Shown: positions 42,831 through 52,214, numbered from the stretch's first letter. The stretch is DNA of 64,000 nucleotides from Paenibacillus sp. G2S3 (GCF_030123105.1 NZ_CP126095.1:2914001-2978000); one strand, 5' to 3'. Notes: a model not told the origin generated them from the letters alone. Made by a program: numbers and translations.

Positions 42831-45068
42831 TTGCTGGAAGCTGCATACAATCTGTTCGTTAAGATATTGTCACTATCCGCTATGGCGAGCGTGCTGGCTT
42901 TGCTGATCCTGGCGACCCGGTGTTTATTTAAGAATCATTTGAAACCGACCTGGACGTATCTTCTGTGGATGCCGCTGATCGTAAGGTTAGCCATACCTTG
43001 GACACCAGAAAGTACGTTCAGTATTTTTAATTTGTTGTCGCTGGAGAAAGAAGCAGCTCAGACTACCTATATTCCTTCTGCGCAGACGTATGTAGGTGGT
43101 TTGCCTGTGCCCGGGATGAACATTCAAGAGCTGGACTCGACCACGGTCGCTGAAAAAACAGGAACAGGAACTTTAAAGCAAGCTGCGGCATCAGAGAGTA
43201 TGACACAGGTGACTCCGAAAATATCCGATCCTTCTGAGACGTCAAATGCAGGTTGGACGCCGATGCATTTGCTGGTTCTGGTGTGGCTTAGCGGAGTAGT
43301 GGCGGTGCTGGGACTGTCCGTTCGTGAGCAATTGAGATTCGCGGCACGGGTTCGTTGGGAACCGGAGATTCATTCCGCAGATATCCTGCTGCTGTTCGAA
43401 AGCTGCCAGCGGGAGATGCAGATGTGGCTCCCGGTGAAGCTGATCGAGACGAAGCAGATTGCTGTTCCAACATTGCTTGGCGTTATGCGCCCCAAGCTGC
43501 TGCTGCCGATAACCATGTTGCACACGCTGGAGGCAAACGAACTGCGCCATATATTTCTGCATGAGCTGGCGCATGTGAAACGTCGTGATATTTCACTGAA
43601 TCTGTTGACAGCTCTGCTGCTGGCCTTACATTGGTTCAACCCGTTTCTTTGGTATGCCGTTACCCAAATGAAACGGGATCAAGAGGTTGCCTGTGATGCG
43701 CTGGCTTTAAAGCATCTTGCATCGGAGCACCACAAAGACTACGCACGGACTCTTCTTAAACTATTGGAAACATTGACTGGTCCAATCCGAGTGGCTGGTG
43801 CAGCCGGCATTTCAAGCAGCAAAAAGGAAATGGAAAGAAGGATAGCCATGATCACCAGGCATAAAAAAAACACAACAAAAAACACGTTGTTAGGCCTAGC
43901 TGTAATTATGGTTTTAAGTGGCTGTACCTTGACAGGGGCAAAGCTGAGTTCTACATCAGCGCCTGAGAAGAGTGTTGTTATCCCGTCATCTTCTCAGGCT
44001 AAAGATACACCTGCAATCGATTCTAAAGGAACCCTATTAGCGGAGAAGAACGGAATTACTGTAACTGCAAAGCCCACGGCTGAGCATGCACTTTTGCATG
44101 AAGTCACGATAGATGTACGTGGTGAAGTTAGCAGAACGTTTTTGTGGGATGCCGCTGAAGATGAAACGCGGCCTCCCTCCATTGAAGAAGCGGATCTTAA
44201 TGGGGATGGTACTAAAGAAATCTTTATTCGTATTACTACCGGCACTGGAACAGGGCTCTCAATGAGTGAGATTCATGTGCTCAAGCCTGTCACTCTGGAA
44301 GAGCTTGTGGTAGAGGATCCGGTCGAGGCGCTAAATCGGAGGCTGAAATCCTCCATTACACACCGGAATAACCACACCTACGTATCCGCTGAACTAGACG
44401 GTAAGCATTTGACTAAAGTATATGATTACACTGAAGGAGCTTGGGGCGAGAAGATTGGTTTTGGCGCCGTAGTTTCGTATGAACTGGTAGGAGATCGTAT
44501 TGTAGCCCGTTTGGCAGGTGCAGCATCCATCTCTGAGTTTCCGCTTGAAGTTATTGTCGTTTACGGCAAGGAACTGACCATTGAGAGCGCACAGATGTAC
44601 TATGGCTCGTTTATTTCTCCTCCGCTTAGTGAACAGGATATTAAGTCCTTACTGGAAAAAAAGCTCCCTGCTAGCGGCTGGACTTTTGCTAAAGAAGGCG
44701 ATCAATACAGGATTGATTTTATGGATCCACCGGATGGCGTAGGGGAAGGCCTTAGCTATAAAATTAATCCGCTTACCGGAACGGTTCATGATGTAACTTC
44801 TGGCAGTCCAGTAAGAAGCCTTGTGAATCGAGAAGCAATAGATCTGTGGGACATATCTAACGGTACGGAATACCAGAAGGAGCTGTATAAGTTACTTCAG
44901 CCAATCTTTGATACAGAAGGCTTCGAGTCAACAGATGTGGATTGGATTTCCGGCTTTATTGGAGATGGTTATTTGTTCAGTAATGTTAGGCAAGGCGGCA
45001 GGGAGTTCACGATAAAAGTGGATGTCTTCACCGGTCAATGGGAAGAGATTGCAGACCCGTATAAATAG
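42831..45068 (+). CDS. BlaR1/MecR1-type M56 membrane metallopeptidase (second copy)
   Basis: 745 residues from TTG 42831. Membrane helices lie at about 8-30, 38-55, 140-160 and 345-365. The peptidase site HELAH is at 244-248, with the distal Glu in KRDQEVACDALAL. The fourth helix is followed by a LSGC-type sequence and an about 380-residue outer part containing FG-GAP-like DLNGDGTKEIFIRI and PepSY-like ending. There is no penicillin-binding transpeptidase domain. The outer region differs from that of the copy at 20187, so the two systems probably sense different things. Confidence 0.88.
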   Translation: MLEAAYNLFVKILSLSAMASVLALLILATRCLFKNHLKPTWTYLLWMPLIVRLAIPWTPESTFSIFNLLSLEKEAAQTTYIPSAQTYVGGLPVPGMNIQELDSTTVAEKTGTGTLKQAAASESMTQVTPKISDPSETSNAGWTPMHLLVLVWLSGVVAVLGLSVREQLRFAARVRWEPEIHSADILLLFESCQREMQMWLPVKLIETKQIAVPTLLGVMRPKLLLPITMLHTLEANELRHIFLHELAHVKRRDISLNLLTALLLALHWFNPFLWYAVTQMKRDQEVACDALALKHLASEHHKDYARTLLKLLETLTGPIRVAGAAGISSSKKEMERRIAMITRHKKNTTKNTLLGLAVIMVLSGCTLTGAKLSSTSAPEKSVVIPSSSQAKDTPAIDSKGTLLAEKNGITVTAKPTAEHALLHEVTIDVRGEVSRTFLWDAAEDETRPPSIEEADLNGDGTKEIFIRITTGTGTGLSMSEIHVLKPVTLEELVVEDPVEALNRRLKSSITHRNNHTYVSAELDGKHLTKVYDYTEGAWGEKIGFGAVVSYELVGDRIVARLAGAASISEFPLEVIVVYGKELTIESAQMYYGSFISPPLSEQDIKSLLEKKLPASGWTFAKEGDQYRIDFMDPPDGVGEGLSYKINPLTGTVHDVTSGSPVRSLVNREAIDLWDISNGTEYQKELYKLLQPIFDTEGFESTDVDWISGFIGDGYLFSNVRQGGREFTIKVDVFTGQWEEIADPYK

Positions 45069-45100
45069 TTATGTCGATGTTGAAGAACCTCGTAGCAATA

Positions 45101-45134
45101 AGAAAGCCCGCGCCCAGCGCGGGCTTTCTTTATT
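45101..45134 (+). terminator. Terminator of the second BlaI/M56 operon
   Basis: AGAAAGCCCGCGC (45101-45113) and GCGCGGGCTTTCT (45117-45129) form a perfect stem followed by TTATT. Confidence 0.92.
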
Positions 45135-45247
45135 ATTACTGACCTAAAGCAATTGCTTTCCCATCGCACAAAAATCAATCCCTGCAACTGTCGTATTTAT
45201 TTTCAGCAATCCCTTTTCCTCCTATTTACAATTTAGCTACTCGGTGA

Positions 45248-45262
45248 TACTATATAGTGGTA
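45248..45262 (+). promoter_or_regulatory. Possible PadR operator
   Basis: TACTATATAGTGGTA holds the dyad ACTATATAGT about 35 bases ahead of the PadR start, in the position of the core promoter. PadR-type autoregulators usually bind AT-rich dyads of this kind. Confidence 0.45.
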
Positions 45263-45295
45263 CTAAGCAATACAGAGTAGCATTGGAGGATTTAA

Positions 45296-45625
45296 ATGGA
45301 TAACCTAACAGAAATGCTGAAAGGAGTTTTGGAAGGCTGCGTACTTGAAATCATCAGCCGGAAAGAAACCTATGGGTATGAAATCGTAAAAACGCTAAAT
45401 GCGCTCGGTTTCGAAGATGTTGTTGAAGGTACGGTATACACCATCTTGATACGGCTAGAAAAAAATAAACTCGTCGATATCGAGAAGAAACCATCCGAAA
45501 TAGGACCGCCAAGGAAATTTTATAGTCTAAATGAAGAGGGATGGCGGGAACTGTCCATATTTTGGGAGAAATGGGGATATGTTTCGTCAAGACTTACTCA
45601 ACTGAAGGAGGACAGCCGTGTATAA
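45296..45625 (+). CDS. PadR family transcriptional regulator
   Basis: 109 residues. The PadR wing-helix fold is evident: EGCVLEIISRKETYGYEIVKTLNALGF, then EGTVYTILIRLEKNKLVDIEKKP and PPRKFYSLNEEGWREL. It begins with an AGGAG-type site and overlaps the next gene by eight bases. It probably represses the four-gene operon it heads until a drug or peptide ligand binds. Confidence 0.93.
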   Translation: MDNLTEMLKGVLEGCVLEIISRKETYGYEIVKTLNALGFEDVVEGTVYTILIRLEKNKLVDIEKKPSEIGPPRKFYSLNEEGWRELSIFWEKWGYVSSRLTQLKEDSRV

Positions 45626-45971
45626 GAACATGCTTGCTAAATTTAAAGATTTACGTGAACAAAAAAAGGCTTATAAAGAGTGCGTAAAACGTTCCAAAGC
45701 GCTCCCGAACGATTACCGAGAAGTTTACAATATCGCATCGCGCTACATGCTGAATTTCTCAACTAACGATTCTAGCGTCATCAACCTGTTTCCCGAAATG
45801 CTTGACATGTTTGAGATGGGAGCTGCTGAAGGTCGAGATGTTCTGGAGATCGTAGGGAATGACGTAATGGCGTTCTGTGACGGGCTGCTCGAGGACGTTT
45901 CCGCTCAGACTTGGACAGGGAAAATGCGAGCCAAAATGAACGAGTCCATTCACAAAAAACTTGGAAGATAG
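45618..45971 (+). CDS. DUF1048 family protein
   Basis: 117 residues, helical and soluble (MLAKFKDLREQKKAYKECVKRSKALPNDY, VIEGND-like VGNDVMAFCDGLLED). DUF1048 proteins are nearly always encoded between a PadR regulator and an ABC exporter, and this is that arrangement. The GTG start overlaps padR. Its biochemical role is unknown. Confidence 0.85.
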   Translation: MYKNMLAKFKDLREQKKAYKECVKRSKALPNDYREVYNIASRYMLNFSTNDSSVINLFPEMLDMFEMGAAEGRDVLEIVGNDVMAFCDGLLEDVSAQTWTGKMRAKMNESIHKKLGR

Positions 45972-45982
45972 GGGGGATTAGG

Positions 45983-46927
45983 ATGACATCGAACAATTGG
46001 GCGATTGAAGTAATAGGCCTCAAAAAATCCTATAAGAACGTTGAAGTGTTGCGGGGGGTGGACTTCACTGTTCAGAAGGGTTCAACCTTTGCTCTTCTAG
46101 GGTCCAACGGTGCGGGTAAAACCACTATGATCAAAATTCTTGCCACCCTGCTCCAGCCCGACAACGGAAGCGCAAAGATTAATGGAGACGACGTAACTAA
46201 GCAATCCGAGCAAGTACGTAAGGAGATCAGCCTGACAGGACAAAGCGTCACCGCTGACTATATCCTGACCGGACGCGAGAATCTGCGAATGATGGCCAAA
46301 CTCCGCCATTTGCCCGATCCTGACAAACAAGCCGAGGAGTTATTACGTCGTTTTGACTTGCTCGATGCCGCCGATCGCCGAATATCCACGTATTCCGGAG
46401 GGATGTGTCGGCGCTTGGATTTGGCCATGAGCTTATTGGGTAACCCCTCGGTCATTTTTCTCGATGAGCCGACCACCGGACTTGACCCGCAAGCGCGTCT
46501 TGCTATGTGGGATATGATCAAGGATTTAGCGAGTTCAGGTGTCACTGTTTTTTTAACTACGCAGTATTTAGAGGAAGCTGACCATCTAGCCGATCAAATC
46601 GCGATCTTACATGAAGGTCATATCGTGGCAAGCGGCAGTCCCGCGGAGCTAAAAAATAGATTGCCTAAGGGTCATATCGAGCTTCGATTCGACAATGAAA
46701 CAACGCTAAATCAAGCACAAGATCTGTTAAAGGAATTTAACGCGACTGCAGATTCGAACAATCTCACGCTCTCCGTCATTACAGACGGAAGTACGAGACA
46801 GATGATGCGACTGCTAACGAAAGCAGCGGAAGCTGACATAGAAATTGCCGAGTATGCGCAGAAACTGCCCTCGCTTGAGGATGTTTTTCTCGCGATCGTC
46901 ACTAGCAAAAAGGAGGACTCCCGATGA
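45983..46927 (+). CDS. ABC transporter ATP-binding protein, DrrA type
   Basis: 314 residues from ATG 45983 (GGGGGGATTAGG upstream). Walker A GSNGAGKTT (near residue 37), the Q-loop TGQS, signature YSGGMCRRLD, Walker B VIFLDEPTTGLD and the switch region TTQYLEEAD are complete. The switch carries Gln in place of the usual His, as in daunorubicin-type exporters. A C-terminal about 90-residue DUF4162-like domain follows. It energises the permease encoded next. Confidence 0.94.
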   Translation: MTSNNWAIEVIGLKKSYKNVEVLRGVDFTVQKGSTFALLGSNGAGKTTMIKILATLLQPDNGSAKINGDDVTKQSEQVRKEISLTGQSVTADYILTGRENLRMMAKLRHLPDPDKQAEELLRRFDLLDAADRRISTYSGGMCRRLDLAMSLLGNPSVIFLDEPTTGLDPQARLAMWDMIKDLASSGVTVFLTTQYLEEADHLADQIAILHEGHIVASGSPAELKNRLPKGHIELRFDNETTLNQAQDLLKEFNATADSNNLTLSVITDGSTRQMMRLLTKAAEADIEIAEYAQKLPSLEDVFLAIVTSKKEDSR

Positions 46928-47688
46928 AATTCATTCATTTTCTAGGCGATACCGCCGTCATGAGTGGGCGTGTCATTCGCCATTCCACACGTAGCATCGA
47001 CACGATTATTACCGTCATCGCCATGCCGATCATGATCATGCTGCTCTTTGTTTACATCTTTGGCGGAGCGATGAACACCGGTGATGTAAGCTATATCAAT
47101 TATATTGTGCCCGGAATATTGCTCTTTTGCATTGCTAGTGGCGTGGCTTATTCTTCTCTTCGTATCAATAACGATCTCACGAAAGGCATATTCGAGCGTT
47201 TCCACTCCATGCCGATCGCAAAAGCCTCTATTCTAGGCGGTCATGTGGTTGCTTCATTAGTTTTTAACGTCATTTCATTGCTTGCTATTTTCCTTGTTGC
47301 CTTCGGCATGGGATTTCGGCCGAAAGCGGATGTGCTCGGTTGGGTGTTAGCCATTGGTATTTTGTTGCTTAGCGTACTTGCGTTCACTTGGATTGCTGTC
47401 ACCTTCGGCTTGCTTGCTAAATCATTCGAGGGAGCCGGAGTATTTTCTTACATTTTGATGTTGCTTTTATTCGTTAGTTCAGCTTTTGCCCCGACCGACA
47501 GCATGCCCGCGGCGATCCGCGTATTCGCGGAGTATCAACCCATGACACCGCTTATCGAGAGTATTCGTTCTCTTTTACTCGGAGGAACAGCGGATAAAAC
47601 TACGCTTGTGGCGGTATTATGGAGTTTAGCAATACTTGCGTTCTTCTGGGCTTCCGCCATGCGGGTGTATAAACGGAGGATGAAATAA
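46924..47688 (+). CDS. ABC-2 type permease, DrrB-like
   Basis: 254 residues with six membrane helices; the ABC-2 signature LFVSSAFAPTDSMPAAIRVFAEYQPMTPLIESIR is present. ATGA overlap with the ATPase gene. Together they form a drug- or lipid-type exporter under PadR control. The substrate is unknown. Confidence 0.93.
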   Translation: MKFIHFLGDTAVMSGRVIRHSTRSIDTIITVIAMPIMIMLLFVYIFGGAMNTGDVSYINYIVPGILLFCIASGVAYSSLRINNDLTKGIFERFHSMPIAKASILGGHVVASLVFNVISLLAIFLVAFGMGFRPKADVLGWVLAIGILLLSVLAFTWIAVTFGLLAKSFEGAGVFSYILMLLLFVSSAFAPTDSMPAAIRVFAEYQPMTPLIESIRSLLLGGTADKTTLVAVLWSLAILAFFWASAMRVYKRRMK

Positions 47689-47700
47689 ACGTAAATAAAA

Positions 47701-47840
47701 TACCGGCAAACAGCTTGTAGACTTCTAATGGAGTATGGTCCATTTGTCTGCATAAATAGGAGAGATAATGGTGAGAAATGAATTAGTGTTACACAAAGGC
47801 CGGTAGCCTCTCGAAAGAGGGCATACCGGATTTTTTTTTG
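47701..47840 (+). promoter_or_regulatory. Attenuator-like leader with a short peptide frame and terminator
   Basis: A strong terminator, CCGGTA-CCTCT/AGAGG-TACCGG (47800-47829) with a T9 tract, closes this stretch. TACCGGC at 47701-47707 can instead pair with GCCGGTA (47799-47805), the terminator's left arm. A 12-codon frame (47768-47806) ends inside that arm. This may be only the terminator of the ABC operon, but the parts match a ribosome-controlled attenuator. The rest of the gap to 48092 holds a TACAAAATTTTTGTA dyad at 47984-47998 and no gene. Confidence 0.6.
47768..47806 (+). CDS. Possible leader peptide overlapping the terminator
   Basis: ATG 47768 follows AGGAGAG (47758-47764), a good ribosome site. 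It encodes MVRNELVLHKGR and stops within the left arm of the terminator hairpin. A ribosome paused in the last codons would cover that arm. Too short to judge by composition. Confidence 0.35.
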   Translation: MVRNELVLHKGR

Positions 47841-48092
47841 TGCACAGACTTACAAGCGTATGCTTAATTCCACACTTCGTGTAGATATCCACGGTATATG
47901 GAGAAGAGACAATATTTTTGGATTGGTAAATGAAAAGGTCTAATTTTAAAATATTTCTATGCTATTCTAGAAACGTGGATTTATACAAAATTTTTGTACA
48001 TAGAATTAGAGATGCCCGGACTTGGTAATTAATTTTAATAAGCGAATAGGAAGAATAATATTATTTTTTTAGAAATGGGGGAGTAAGTTATA

Positions 48093-49346
48093 GTGGAATC
48101 AACTGAAGCACAAAACAAAAAACATTGGAAACGGGATATAATTATCTTTCTAAGTAGTCAAACATTTTCGTTATTCGGCTCTGCATTAGTTCAATATGCA
48201 ATTATGTGGTACGTTACACTCACAACAAAATCGGGTATGATGATGACGTTATTTATTATTTGTGGATTCATTCCTACCTTTCTATTATCTCCATTTGCAG
48301 GTGTATGGGCGGACCGCTTCAACCGGAAATATCTAATTATCATAGCAGATGCCATGATTGCCTTTGTCACACTGATTTTAGCCATTACATTTTTGTTAGG
48401 TTATGATGAGATATGGTTGTTATTCGCCATTGCTGCAGTTCGCGCCCTCGGAGCTGGGGTTCAATCACCTGCGGTTGGGGCAATATTACCTCAAATCGTA
48501 CCAGAGGATAAGCTGACGAAAGTAAATGGGATTAACGGAAGTCTTCAAGCACTAATGATGTTTGTTGCACCTATCGTTAGCGCGTCATTGCTTTCATTGG
48601 CAACAATTGAGGTCATTTTCTTTATTGATGTTGTCACAGCGGCGATAGCGATCTTTACATTATCTTTCTTTTTGAAAATATCTTTGCATAAAAAAGCGAC
48701 TGATAAGCAAACGACTAGTTATTTGGAAGATTTTAAACAGGGTTTAAGCTATATTAAAAACCACAGCTTTCTCAAAACCTTTTTCATTTTTTTCGCCTTT
48801 TTCTTTGTATTGATGGCGCCGGCGGCATTTTTAACACCGCTACAAGTGACGCGCAGCTTCGGAGATGATTATTGGCGATTAACAGCCATTGAAATTGCTT
48901 TCTCTATCGGTATGATGGCTGGTGGAGCAATTATTGCCTCATGGGGCGGCTTCCGCAACAAGGTATATACGATGACTTTCGCTAGCTTAATTATGGGTGT
49001 ATGTACGTTAGCTTTGGGTGTTGTACCTGTATTTTGGATTTATTTAGCTATGATGGCTATATTCGGCGTAGCTATACCCGTCTTTAATACACCGACAACC
49101 GTAATGCTACAAGAGAAGGTAGATCCTGATTACTTGGGACGTATATTTGGAGTATTCGGTATGATATCGACTTCCATGATGCCAATCGGAATGTTGATAT
49201 TCGGTCCGCTCGCGGATGTAATTAAGATTGAATGGCTCCTTGTTGGAACAGGGTTACTCACTGTAGTGCTGTCTATTTTCTTCATTCGTAACAAACGTTT
49301 GGTTGAAGCTGGGATGCCGTTAATAAAGGAAGCATCACAAGAGTAG
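48093..49346 (+). CDS. MFS transporter, MefA/macrolide-efflux-like
   Basis: 417 residues, about 12 helices. Family landmarks are FLSSQTFSLFGSALVQYAIMWYVTLTT, motif A region AGVWADRFNRKYLI, and AAVRALGAGVQSPAVGAILPQIVP. This pattern is shared with MefA and NreB-like exporters. The GTG start has GGGGGAG upstream. It lies 250 bases past an attenuator-like leader, which would suit antibiotic-induced expression; that link is inference. A hairpin terminator follows. Confidence 0.85.
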   Translation: MESTEAQNKKHWKRDIIIFLSSQTFSLFGSALVQYAIMWYVTLTTKSGMMMTLFIICGFIPTFLLSPFAGVWADRFNRKYLIIIADAMIAFVTLILAITFLLGYDEIWLLFAIAAVRALGAGVQSPAVGAILPQIVPEDKLTKVNGINGSLQALMMFVAPIVSASLLSLATIEVIFFIDVVTAAIAIFTLSFFLKISLHKKATDKQTTSYLEDFKQGLSYIKNHSFLKTFFIFFAFFFVLMAPAAFLTPLQVTRSFGDDYWRLTAIEIAFSIGMMAGGAIIASWGGFRNKVYTMTFASLIMGVCTLALGVVPVFWIYLAMMAIFGVAIPVFNTPTTVMLQEKVDPDYLGRIFGVFGMISTSMMPIGMLIFGPLADVIKIEWLLVGTGLLTVVLSIFFIRNKRLVEAGMPLIKEASQE

Positions 49347-49348
49347 AA

Positions 49349-49398
49349 AAAAAGAAGCTCTCCTGAAGTTCAATTGAACTTTGTGGAGGCTTTTCTTA
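49349..49398 (+). terminator. Terminator of the MFS gene
   Basis: AAAAGAAGC-CTCC near 49350-49364 pairs with GGAG-GCTTTTCTT (49384-49396), with an inner AGTTCAATTGAACT palindrome. Confidence 0.8.
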
Positions 49399-49420
49399 AT
49401 TAGAAAAAAGGAGACCGACA

Positions 49421-49606
49421 ATGACTTATTCACAGATCTGGAACAACTCAGGAAATGAAGCTGAAATTCTCTATTTGGAACAGCAGATTGAAGCCGTTAA
49501 AAAAGAAATAAAACGAGCAAAAGCCGCAAAACAACAGGAGATATTGGATCAAGCGAATCGTAAGCTGGCTGAACTGGAAGCGAAGCTGGATGAGCTAGAG
49601 GAGTAG
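49421..49606 (+). CDS. Small coiled-coil protein
   Basis: 61 residues. After a 12-residue start, the protein is one long charged helix with heptad-like Leu/Ile/Ala spacing (ILYLEQQIEAVKKEIKRAK onward, ending LAELEAKLDELEE). AAAAGGAGA lies eight bases before the ATG, so it looks genuinely translated. No cysteine and no membrane segment. Function unknown; it converges on the SecA2 gene. Confidence 0.7.
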   Translation: MTYSQIWNNSGNEAEILYLEQQIEAVKKEIKRAKAAKQQEILDQANRKLAELEAKLDELEE

Positions 49607-49629
49607 AGGCTAGCAGTCCCTACGTTGCA

Positions 49630-51903
49630 TCAATATTTTGACAGCTTGAATATCGGTTTTGCAATCATACGAAGCCAATAAGCAAATACGGTCGTTCCGG
49701 TCCATGAGGTTCGCTTATTCTGTAGGTATTGATCGTTGATAATATAAGTCCGGGTGGAAGCAGGGCTTTTCAGACCGAACTTTTCCCATTCTGCCGGATC
49801 ATTCGAACCTTCGAGCCTTTCAAGCATATCCTCCGACGCGCTATTTATTTTAGAAGGAATTTGCTCGTAGGCTTCGGTGATTTGCGAATGAAATTCGTCG
49901 ATCGGATTGCGGCTGGCAAGGCTCTCCAAGTGAATGCCTTCGCGAAGGTAAGAAACGTATGCAAGATGGTCAGCCCAGAGCTCGTCGATATAAAAAAGCC
50001 GTACCCGCTGCTCCGCTGGGCTCAACGGCTGCTCGCCTTTTAAAATTCGGAGCCGCTCCGCGTATAGAATTCGCCTCTGATCCTCCACCATATCCGAATA
50101 ACCGTTCAGTTCCTTGTGGATATCGAAGTTTTGGCCCATAACAATACGCTGAATACTTGTGATCTTGCTGCTGAGCACCTCTTCAAGAGCCTCATCCTGC
50201 TTGGGAGCGCGAACCGTTTTATGGATGCCGAAGCGAAGCATCAACTCGTCCTCCAAGCTTACATAAAAAACAGAAGCTCCCGGGTCGCCTTGGCGGCCGG
50301 AACGCCCGCGCAGCTGGTCGTCGATACGCACGCTTTCGTTCACATGGGTGCCAATCACGTACAACCCGCCCAGCTTGGCGACTACCTCTGCTTGCGCGGG
50401 ATCACCGCCGCCGAGCCGGATGTCGACGCCGCGTCCCGCCATATTTGTAGACACCGTCACTGCGCTGATTTCTCCCGCCTTAGCGATGATGCCAGCTTCT
50501 TCCGCATCGTTTTTCGCATTCAGGACATGGCAAGATACGCCGGCAGCCGCTAGCGCCTCTGCCAGCATATCTGATTCCTCGACGCTTGACGTACCAATGA
50601 GAATTGGACGTCCCGTCCTATGGACGGCCGAGATTTCTTGTACGAGTGCCTTAAGCTTGGCTTCTTTATGGGTATAAATCCGGTGCGGATGGTCGATTCG
50701 AATGTTTGACCGATTCGGCGGAATTTGTACGACCTGCAGCGCATAAATATCTTCGAAGTCCATTGCGGAAGCATGCGCGGTAGCCGTCATTCCGCAAATC
50801 TGCGGATACAGGCTGATGAAGTGTTGAATGGTGATCGTCCCGAGAATTTTTCCGCCGGCTATAGATTGCAGCCCTTCTTTGGCCGTAAGCGCGGCTTGCA
50901 GCCCGTCCGGCAAATATCGGTTCTCCGCCACGCGGCCGGTATATTCTTCGATCAGCTCGATTTTGCCGTCCCGGACAATGTAGTCGATGTCTTTTTTTAG
51001 TAATGATTCCACATGCAGCGCGCAATTTAATGCCGTTAACAAATGACTATTATGGCTATCGTACAAATTGCCGCATCCCAGCAGCGATTCCGCTTTCGCA
51101 GCGCCTGCTTCATTTAAATAAACGTTCCGCTGGAACTCGTCGAAGTCGTAATGCTCAGCTTGCTTGAGCTGCCGAGCCACTTCTGCGAAACGAAAGCTGT
51201 CGCTCCTGGAAGAGGGCGAATCACCGCTGATGACTAGCGGCACCCGCGCTTCGTCGAGAAGCAGCGAATCCGCTTCGTCGACGATGACGTAATGGAAAGG
51301 GCGATGCACGGTATCGGCTTCGCTTAGTGCGATTGTGTCGCGCAAGTAATCGAATCCCGCTTCTTTGGCCGTAACATAGGTTATATCCTTGGCGTATGCT
51401 TCCCGTTTCTCGGACAGGCTCATGCCCGCTTGAGCCGAGTTTACCGTTAACCCGAGGAAACGATAGATCGGGCCCATCCACTCCGCATCCCGTTTGGCCA
51501 AGTAATCGTTAAAAGTCAGAACATGAACACCTTTGCCGGTCAGTGCATTTAGATATGCAGGCATAACAGCAGAAAGTGTTTTTCCTTCACCGGTATGCTG
51601 CTCAATCAAGAATCTCTCGTGCAGAGCGATGGCAGCCATGATCTGGACATCGTAAGGCTGTAATCCGAGCTTTCTCTTGGCTGCCTCGCAGACTAACGCA
51701 TAAGCATCGATAAGCAGCTCATCTAAAGGGGTGCCCGATTTTGCTTCTTCTTGCAGCCGGAGGGATTCCGCTTGAAGCTGTCTATCGTCCCATGCTTCCA
51801 AATCCCGTTTCCTGATGAGCTCCACTTTGTCCTGATAAACTTTCAGCTTATTCTGGGTATCGCGGTCTTTGAACTTTTGCATCAATTTGACGGCTATATT
51901 CAT
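49630..51903 (-). CDS. secA2: Accessory protein-export ATPase SecA2
   Basis: 757 residues, shorter than the 835-900 of housekeeping SecA and missing the C-terminal zinc-binding tail. Both helicase halves are present: QPYDVQIMAAIALHERFLIEQHTGEGKTL (Walker A), VDEADSLLLDEARVPLVISG, and NMAGRGVDIRLGGGDP with DDQLRGRSGRQGDPGAS. SecA2 proteins export a limited set of substrates through SecYEG or SecY2. There is no secY2 or obvious substrate operon beside it. The gene is visibly more G+C-rich than its neighbours, hinting at transfer. Confidence 0.85.
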   Translation of the reverse strand: MNIAVKLMQKFKDRDTQNKLKVYQDKVELIRKRDLEAWDDRQLQAESLRLQEEAKSGTPLDELLIDAYALVCEAAKRKLGLQPYDVQIMAAIALHERFLIEQHTGEGKTLSAVMPAYLNALTGKGVHVLTFNDYLAKRDAEWMGPIYRFLGLTVNSAQAGMSLSEKREAYAKDITYVTAKEAGFDYLRDTIALSEADTVHRPFHYVIVDEADSLLLDEARVPLVISGDSPSSRSDSFRFAEVARQLKQAEHYDFDEFQRNVYLNEAGAAKAESLLGCGNLYDSHNSHLLTALNCALHVESLLKKDIDYIVRDGKIELIEEYTGRVAENRYLPDGLQAALTAKEGLQSIAGGKILGTITIQHFISLYPQICGMTATAHASAMDFEDIYALQVVQIPPNRSNIRIDHPHRIYTHKEAKLKALVQEISAVHRTGRPILIGTSSVEESDMLAEALAAAGVSCHVLNAKNDAEEAGIIAKAGEISAVTVSTNMAGRGVDIRLGGGDPAQAEVVAKLGGLYVIGTHVNESVRIDDQLRGRSGRQGDPGASVFYVSLEDELMLRFGIHKTVRAPKQDEALEEVLSSKITSIQRIVMGQNFDIHKELNGYSDMVEDQRRILYAERLRILKGEQPLSPAEQRVRLFYIDELWADHLAYVSYLREGIHLESLASRNPIDEFHSQITEAYEQIPSKINSASEDMLERLEGSNDPAEWEKFGLKSPASTRTYIINDQYLQNKRTSWTGTTVFAYWLRMIAKPIFKLSKY

Positions 51904-52118
51904 AGAAAGTTGATCTCCCCTCGATAGAAATACGCTTAGTTTTGAGCAATACTTGCGCTGATCAGTCGCTTAACGCGTCCTTGATTCAATCTACCAAAAT
52001 ATTCTATTAAATGCAATTTGGCCAAATGATAGAGACTATTAAAACGTGGATGCTTCTAGGTACTCTGCAAGTATTATCATCTTCGAGTTCTTGTTTGTAG
52101 ATTGTTTTGCAAAAGAAC

Positions 52119-52164
52119 GCAAAAAGGACTGAACCGGGATCTTACTAATGACCCAGTTCAGTCC
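52119..52164 (-). terminator. Terminator of the exported-protein gene (minus strand)
   Basis: In the 311-base gap 51904-52214, GGACTGAAC-GGG (52126-52138) pairs with CCC-GTTCAGTCC (52151-52163). On the minus strand the stem is followed by TTTTTGCG. The rest of the gap holds the SecA2 promoter region and nothing else I can identify. Confidence 0.88.
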
Positions 52165-52214
52165 ACAAAACTACTTATCCAAATTCCTCTATGAGATGAA
52201 CCGCTAGAATAATC

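Noticed and set aside
45101..45134. REP-like repeat
   Set aside because: A perfect GC stem plus T-run directly after an operon is an ordinary terminator.
50116..50553. 145-codon plus-strand frame in secA2
   Set aside because: Antisense shadow caused by G+C-rich codon bias.
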